From: Mesocentrotus franciscanus
Lineage: Eukaryota; Echinodermata; Echinoidea; Camarodonta; Strongylocentrotidae
NCBI GenBank assembly: GCA_037976565.1
Contig: CP137668.1
Location: 19,799,804-19,863,803, forward strand
Direction of reading: 5' to 3'
DNA length: 64,000 bases
Shown here: piece after piece, positions 48,801 through 54,800 of the stretch
How positions within the stretch are numbered: the first letter of the stretch is position 1
How the letters are laid out: each line of letters starts with the position of its first letter
Position numbers and translations under genes: made by a program
Notes under the pieces: generated by a model
What the model saw: only the letters and a program-made list of their open reading frames with translations
Database searches by the model: none
What the model was told of the DNA's origin: nothing

Positions 48801-51800
48801 CTAAAATTCATCGTATCTAGAGCTGATTAGTTTAAAGCGCTTTAATGCAACAGCTTTAAAGAGCTTTAAAGAAAATGTTCCCTGTGTGAACATCGTTTAT
48901 ACGATGTTCGGATAGATACGAAGTCGCGATTCATACGCCCCTAAAAGCAGGCTGCAGATACGAAGTGCGTATCTAAAGAGCTTGACATTTTGTGTGTGAA
49001 CGGTTATACGTGTTTAAACTGGATGGAGCGCGCGCTTTCTTTGATATGACCTGACTTTTTGGCTTCTCCGCATCCAGTGTATTAACATGCAATTCGCAAC
49101 GTCACATAGAGCTTGCATTCGTGTACTATTAATTATCCACGCGGCTTACTGTCTTATTACTAATTATTTAATTTCATCTTTTGACATAATGTCGGAATCG
49201 GAATTAGGACGTGGGTCTGTATGGAATGAGCAGGAGACCCTGGTGGTGTTGGATTTGTGGGGGCAAAAGAAAGTTCAGAATCAGATTGCCAGTGCTGGCT
49301 CCAGGAATAGAGACATTTATAAGAGCCTGGCAGAACAACTTACGGACATGGGGTTCAATCCCCGTCCCTGGGACAGAGTTCGGGACAAAATTAACAGGTT
49401 GAGAGGCAACTACAGAAAAATCAAGGACAAGGAACGCAAGTCGGGAGATGAAAAGAAGTTTACAGTCTGTAATTTTATTTTTAGGTAAATATGAATTGAA
49501 AACAAGAGTAACTAGATGGAACTTCAACTGCGCGCAGTCGATGATGCCTCCGCCATAGAGCAATTTTACAAACCAAAATGGAAGCAATTTTTAAAATTCA
49601 AGTTTGATTGTAATCCATCTGTTGGTTCTAATGATAACGCGATCACGAGCTATTTTAGGATACATAATGAGCCCTGTGACCTTTGACCTCGTGACCCCAA
49701 ATCTAATCAGTTCATTGGCTCTGCAAGATACATACATGACCCAAGTTTGGCGGTAATCCATCAATCGGTTCTTGAGATAATGTGATCACAAGCTATTTTG
49801 CATACATAATGAGCCCTGTGACCTTTGACCTCGTGACCCCAAAGTCTAACCAGTTCATTAGCTCTGCAAGATACATACATAACCCAAGTTTGGCGGTAAT
49901 CCATCAATCGGTTCTTGAGATAACGCGATCACGAGCTATTTTTGCATACATAATGAGCCCTGTGACCTTTGACCTTTGACCTCGTGACCCCAAAATCTAA
50001 TCAGTTCATTAGCTCTGCAAGATACATACATGACCCAAGTTTGGCGGTAATCCATCAATCGGTTCTTGAGATAACGCGATCACAAGCTATTTTTGCATAC
50101 ACAATGAGCCCTGTGACCTTTGACCTTTGACCTCGTGACCCCAAAATCTAATCAGTTCATTAGCTCTGCAAGATACATACATGACCCAAGTTTGGCGGTA
50201 ATCCATCAATCGGTTCTTGAGATAACGCGATCACGAGCTATTTTTGCATACATAATGAGCCTTGTGACCTTTGACCTTGGACCTCGTGACCCCAAAATCT
50301 AATCACTTCATTAGCTCTGCAAGATACATACATGACCCGAGTTTGGCGGTAATCCATCAATTGGTTCTTGAGATAACGCGATCACGAGCGAACGCACGCG
50401 TGCACGGACGGACAACCAGAAAACATAATGCCTCCGGCTACGTTGTAGCGGAGGCATAAAAAATGGTAATACAGGCATACATACATTATCATAATTAAGA
50501 AGACGTCAACGGCAGTCTATAATTGAAGGAATTTAACGAGAGGAAAATGAAACTTTAGTCTATAGCATCTTTTCTCTTAAATAGCGCGCGCCAATCTGCC
50601 TGATAGTACATACAATGCGCAATGGCCCTACTGCGCATATTAAGAGCAGTGAATCTCGAAACGATCGCACCAAAATTTTCTGTGTGTGAAAGATGTTGTA
50701 TGTACAGCTGATTAGTTTAAAGCGCTTTAAACTAATCAGCTTTAAAGAATTTTACCCGTGTGTGAAAAGGCTGCAAGATGATCACAACTGATGGCCCTGC
50801 TACAGAATCATATCTATACCATCATTACAAGAATGTGCAACTCAAAAAAAAAGAGAAGATAATGGGCGATTAATAGCACAACTAGCTGAAGGATATTGTG
50901 CTACCTATAACTTACATATCTTCATTAAGATATATTTTATAAAGACAAAAATCATATGTTTTGTACATATTGGACACTTCCACAGAAGTTGCAACAGTGC
51001 TTCCCACTCATCTGTATGTCAGCATGTCAGTTATACAGCAATGCATCTTGGGACGCGATCACAAGAACGGGACGTACAGACGGACGTACGAACGGATGGA
51101 CAACCCGAAAACATAGTGCCTCCGGTTACTTTGTAGCGGAGGCATAAAAATATATGAAGATGTACAACATATACTGGGGCCACTATACCAACAGCAGAAA
51201 GAACAGAAGGAACAGAAGAAATATCACTCTGGTTTGGAATTCCTTTTAAAATCTTCTTCGGTTGTTACAGATAACCATAACATCAAAGTTCAGAAGCCTA
51301 AACAGAGCATCCAAATGTATCTGCACTATAAACACAGATGCAACGGGTGAGTAAGCTTGCAGATACCCGTGCATCCAAGCAACATTAGTGCCCTCAGACT
51401 CTTGAGTGTGTTTTTATTGGCAGGTAACACTGTAAACTCTAAAACAAAGTACACTGAAACCTGACAATGTCAACATGCTGATTTTTCTTCACAAACTTCA
51501 GTCATTGAGTGACTGGCAAGCGAGAAATGCACAGGAATCGGTGAACACAAAAGAATATGATATCGCACTAACATTTTTTAGGCTAGATGTGTCTATTCGG
51601 GCATTAATTTCATCTCGCCTCGATTTCGGAAATGCCCTCTTGTTCAACCCGTCTCATTATGAGCTTCCCAAATTACAAAAATTGCAGATTGCCGCTGCTC
51701 GTATTGTTACCCTCTCTAACAAACAAAGTCACATCACACCCGTTCTCAAGGAACTCCATTGGTTACCCATAAAGAATGCATTGTTTTCAAACTTCTTTTG

Positions 51801-54800
51801 CTTATGTTTCATTGTGTTCATGGCTCTGCTCCACAGTACAATATTTCTTTGATTAATCACTACACACCTGCTAGATCTTTACGTTCTCAAAACTCTGGAT
51901 TGCTTGTTCTTCCAAACTTAATATTCCTATCGTTGAATCTTACAAAAGCAACCTTAAAACTTACATTTTCCAGTTTGCTTTTAGTTGGTCTGATTTTTCT
52001 TCTTTTTGTATTTTATTGTTGTTGTTTTTTAAGTATGTTTATGTAATTTCATGTTTTTGAGAAAAACAGAGAAAACTGAACCAAACATACAATAAAATAT
52101 ATTTTTGGCTCATTTTACACAGAAAGGTTTGGGGATATATATGTAGGGACACTGATTTTCCGTTTAAAAAAAAGGCCTTTTCCGTTTCAGAAAATCAGGA
52201 ATTCCGTTTCAGATGGGCTGAAAAACGGAAATTCCGTTTTGCCATAGACTTTGTACACATGAAAAAGCTGAAATTCCGTTTACATAAGATTTGCATACAA
52301 ACATGCTAGAGATCTAGACGAACATTTCAGTCCTGGTTGTCACGTCAGCGATCGATCGATTTTAGGCGCACATGCCAGCCCCTTTTTCGAACTGTACATC
52401 AGCGTGTGTACAATCTCGCCGCACCTACCGCTCGCTGCTGGCGTGCATGTGCCTAGTATTACGTCTACGTAATACTAGGCGCACACCCCTTTAGTAATAT
52501 TGTGCTGAACTGTGCATGTGTACGGCAATCTCGCCTTACACTTCGCGGCTGCATGCGCGCCTAGCTGGCATAATAGGATCGAGTTTTGTGTCAAACAAAA
52601 TGGCAGCGCCCTGTCTCCAAAGAATCTGACGAATATCGCTAAATATTCGGAGTTATTAACCATGATATTAGGCCCGATATTTTTTCACTGCATAACGAAT
52701 GACGAATCACAAAAATAGTTTAAGTTTTACGATTTTCTCCTTGAAAAAAGGGTTTTCCGCGATTTTCCGTTCGGAATTGCATTTTCCGTTTCAAATGGTC
52801 ATTTCCGTGAATTCCGTCCGTTTTCCGTGATCGCGGAAAATCAGTGTCCCTATATATGACCATTGAAATAAAAAAATTGCCGTCTATCAAATCTGTTTCA
52901 TATGAGGATTAGATTACTTGCAAACATGCCGTTGTGACTTTACCGTAGGCAATTTTACACCCGACTTACCGTAGCCCAAATTAATCCTGGAGTAAGTGAC
53001 TTACAGTAGGCAAAACAGTTCACTTCATTTATTCCCACTACAAACAATATAGTTGAAGGAAATTAACACATTTCCATTTAAAAAACAAATTCTCCCGTGT
53101 TTCTCAGTCGTCTTTGTTGATGCCCAAGTCACATTTCTTGACATACAACAATGTATGAGGTCAAAAAGTAAAACGGCCTAAGTCACACGCTTGACTTAGG
53201 CCATTAGTATACAAAATGGGTATAAGCACCATGAATATGTTCAATTCAGCAGATATGGAATTTAACAGAAATGGATAGCCTCATGTGTAAATTCAAGAAA
53301 CAAGTTTTTACTTTTTGAGATGAAACTTACTGTTTACTATTTCTCAATAGCTTAGCAATCACTTTCTTCTCTGTGTCAACATGGAGCGATGGAAGCTTCT
53401 GATCTCTCCTGTAAAAGGTGCACCTACAAAAAAATGATAGCAAATAGAGGGCAGATAGCAGAAAGGAGAAATAAGAAATTAGGCAGTGGATGTGGAATAC
53501 ATGTACATATTTGTATAAAATGGAACAGAGTGATACAATTAGGAAAATCAGGGATGCCAATTGGAATTGATCAGAGGGCCTGAAAATCACCTAGAATGAG
53601 CTATTTTGTACACAAAAACCGAAACTATGGCCTGAAAAAAAATCGCTAGGGCCTGAAAACTGGCATCCCTGGGAAATGCAGTAAGATAAAAAGATGAGTT
53701 TTAATTTAAAATTAATTTGCTGAAATGGTTCTATGGATGTTTAAATCCAGTCAAGTTTGCATCTCATAACTCTAAAAAGTTAGTTCCACAAAATTGCATG
53801 GCATAATAGCAAAGTTTGACAGCTAAATTGTACAAGAAATATCCAACTCAGTGGCCTACATAATAAAGCAACAACAACAGCAACAAAATCATCCTGATTC
53901 CAGTGATTCCTGTCAATGAGTACACGTTAAGTTCACCCCAACACTAAACAGATTTTATTAAAATTCTTCTGTGCCACTATTTTAGTGAAAAATTACTACA
54001 ATTGAACCTTCAGGAGTCAAACCAAGGATTCTATTTCTCTGTTTCATTGAAAATTTTGGCTTTAGTTTTTTTCTGTGAGAATAACCTAAAACAATATCTG
54101 TTTTTGATGATGATGCCACAACATAGTCTAAGTTTGTTGACCTGAAATGACCTTTGACTTTAACTTTGTGACCTGAAATTCTCCTCACATGATTGGAAAT
54201 ACTTGATAACATTTTAGTCCAAGTTTCATTGAATAAGAACTTATACTTTCAAAATTATATTAAAAATTCAAAAACTCAACTTAATATGTAATGATCGATG
54301 ATTGTTACTTTAAACTAGCTAGGAAATAAGACTTTTGCATTTACCTTTCCACGACCTGCTAATCCTATGCTGGCTGACAAACCATCATGGGACTTGGCAA
54401 CTGACTTTTGAGATAGTCGGAGGCTATCTGCTGGCGTTGTTGTGTGTTGAGGTCCATTTGTATGTTACATTTTGCATATGTGTGGTCACAGTTTTGTGTT
54501 TGACACAAATGGCCCGATGTTTTGGTGTAGTGTATTGATGTTTTACAATGTGAACACTGAACATGAAAATTTTGTAGTAATGTGATGATGTATGCGGCTG
54601 GTGTGTGTTTTGAGAATAATGAAACTGAACGTTACAAAGAGGACAGCTAACACCGTAACAGACACTTTGACAAAGAGAGACGATATACAGTCAAGACAAA
54701 ACAGGTGGTTACAAGGTGACTCTACAGGACACGACACAACAGACCTACAAACACAACACAAAAGGAGTTGTAGTGAATCGTCAATGTAAAATGTGTCTTG

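Larger units (their letters stand above)
48783..50773. mobile_element. TIR DNA transposon with SANT ORF, interrupted by R1
   Basis: Ends cagccttttcacacac / gtgtgtgaaaaggctg, with 3-bp duplication CAA (48780-48782, 50774-50776). Subterminal repeats of agctgattagtttaaagcgc occur near both ends. It carries a Myb/SANT-like ORF and a nested R1 element. SANT plus 3-bp duplication points to PIF/Harbinger; no nuclease gene is present. Confidence 0.85.

Noticed and set aside
49641..50380. CRISPR-like array (regularly spaced repeats)
   Set aside because: The whole 143-151-bp unit is repeated with no unique spacers, and the genome is eukaryotic; it is the core of a mobile element.
54543..54761. Host RING ubiquitin ligase gene
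   Set aside because: Two frame changes inside the domain and a second broken copy in the same host gene's introns indicate a repeat-borne pseudogene.
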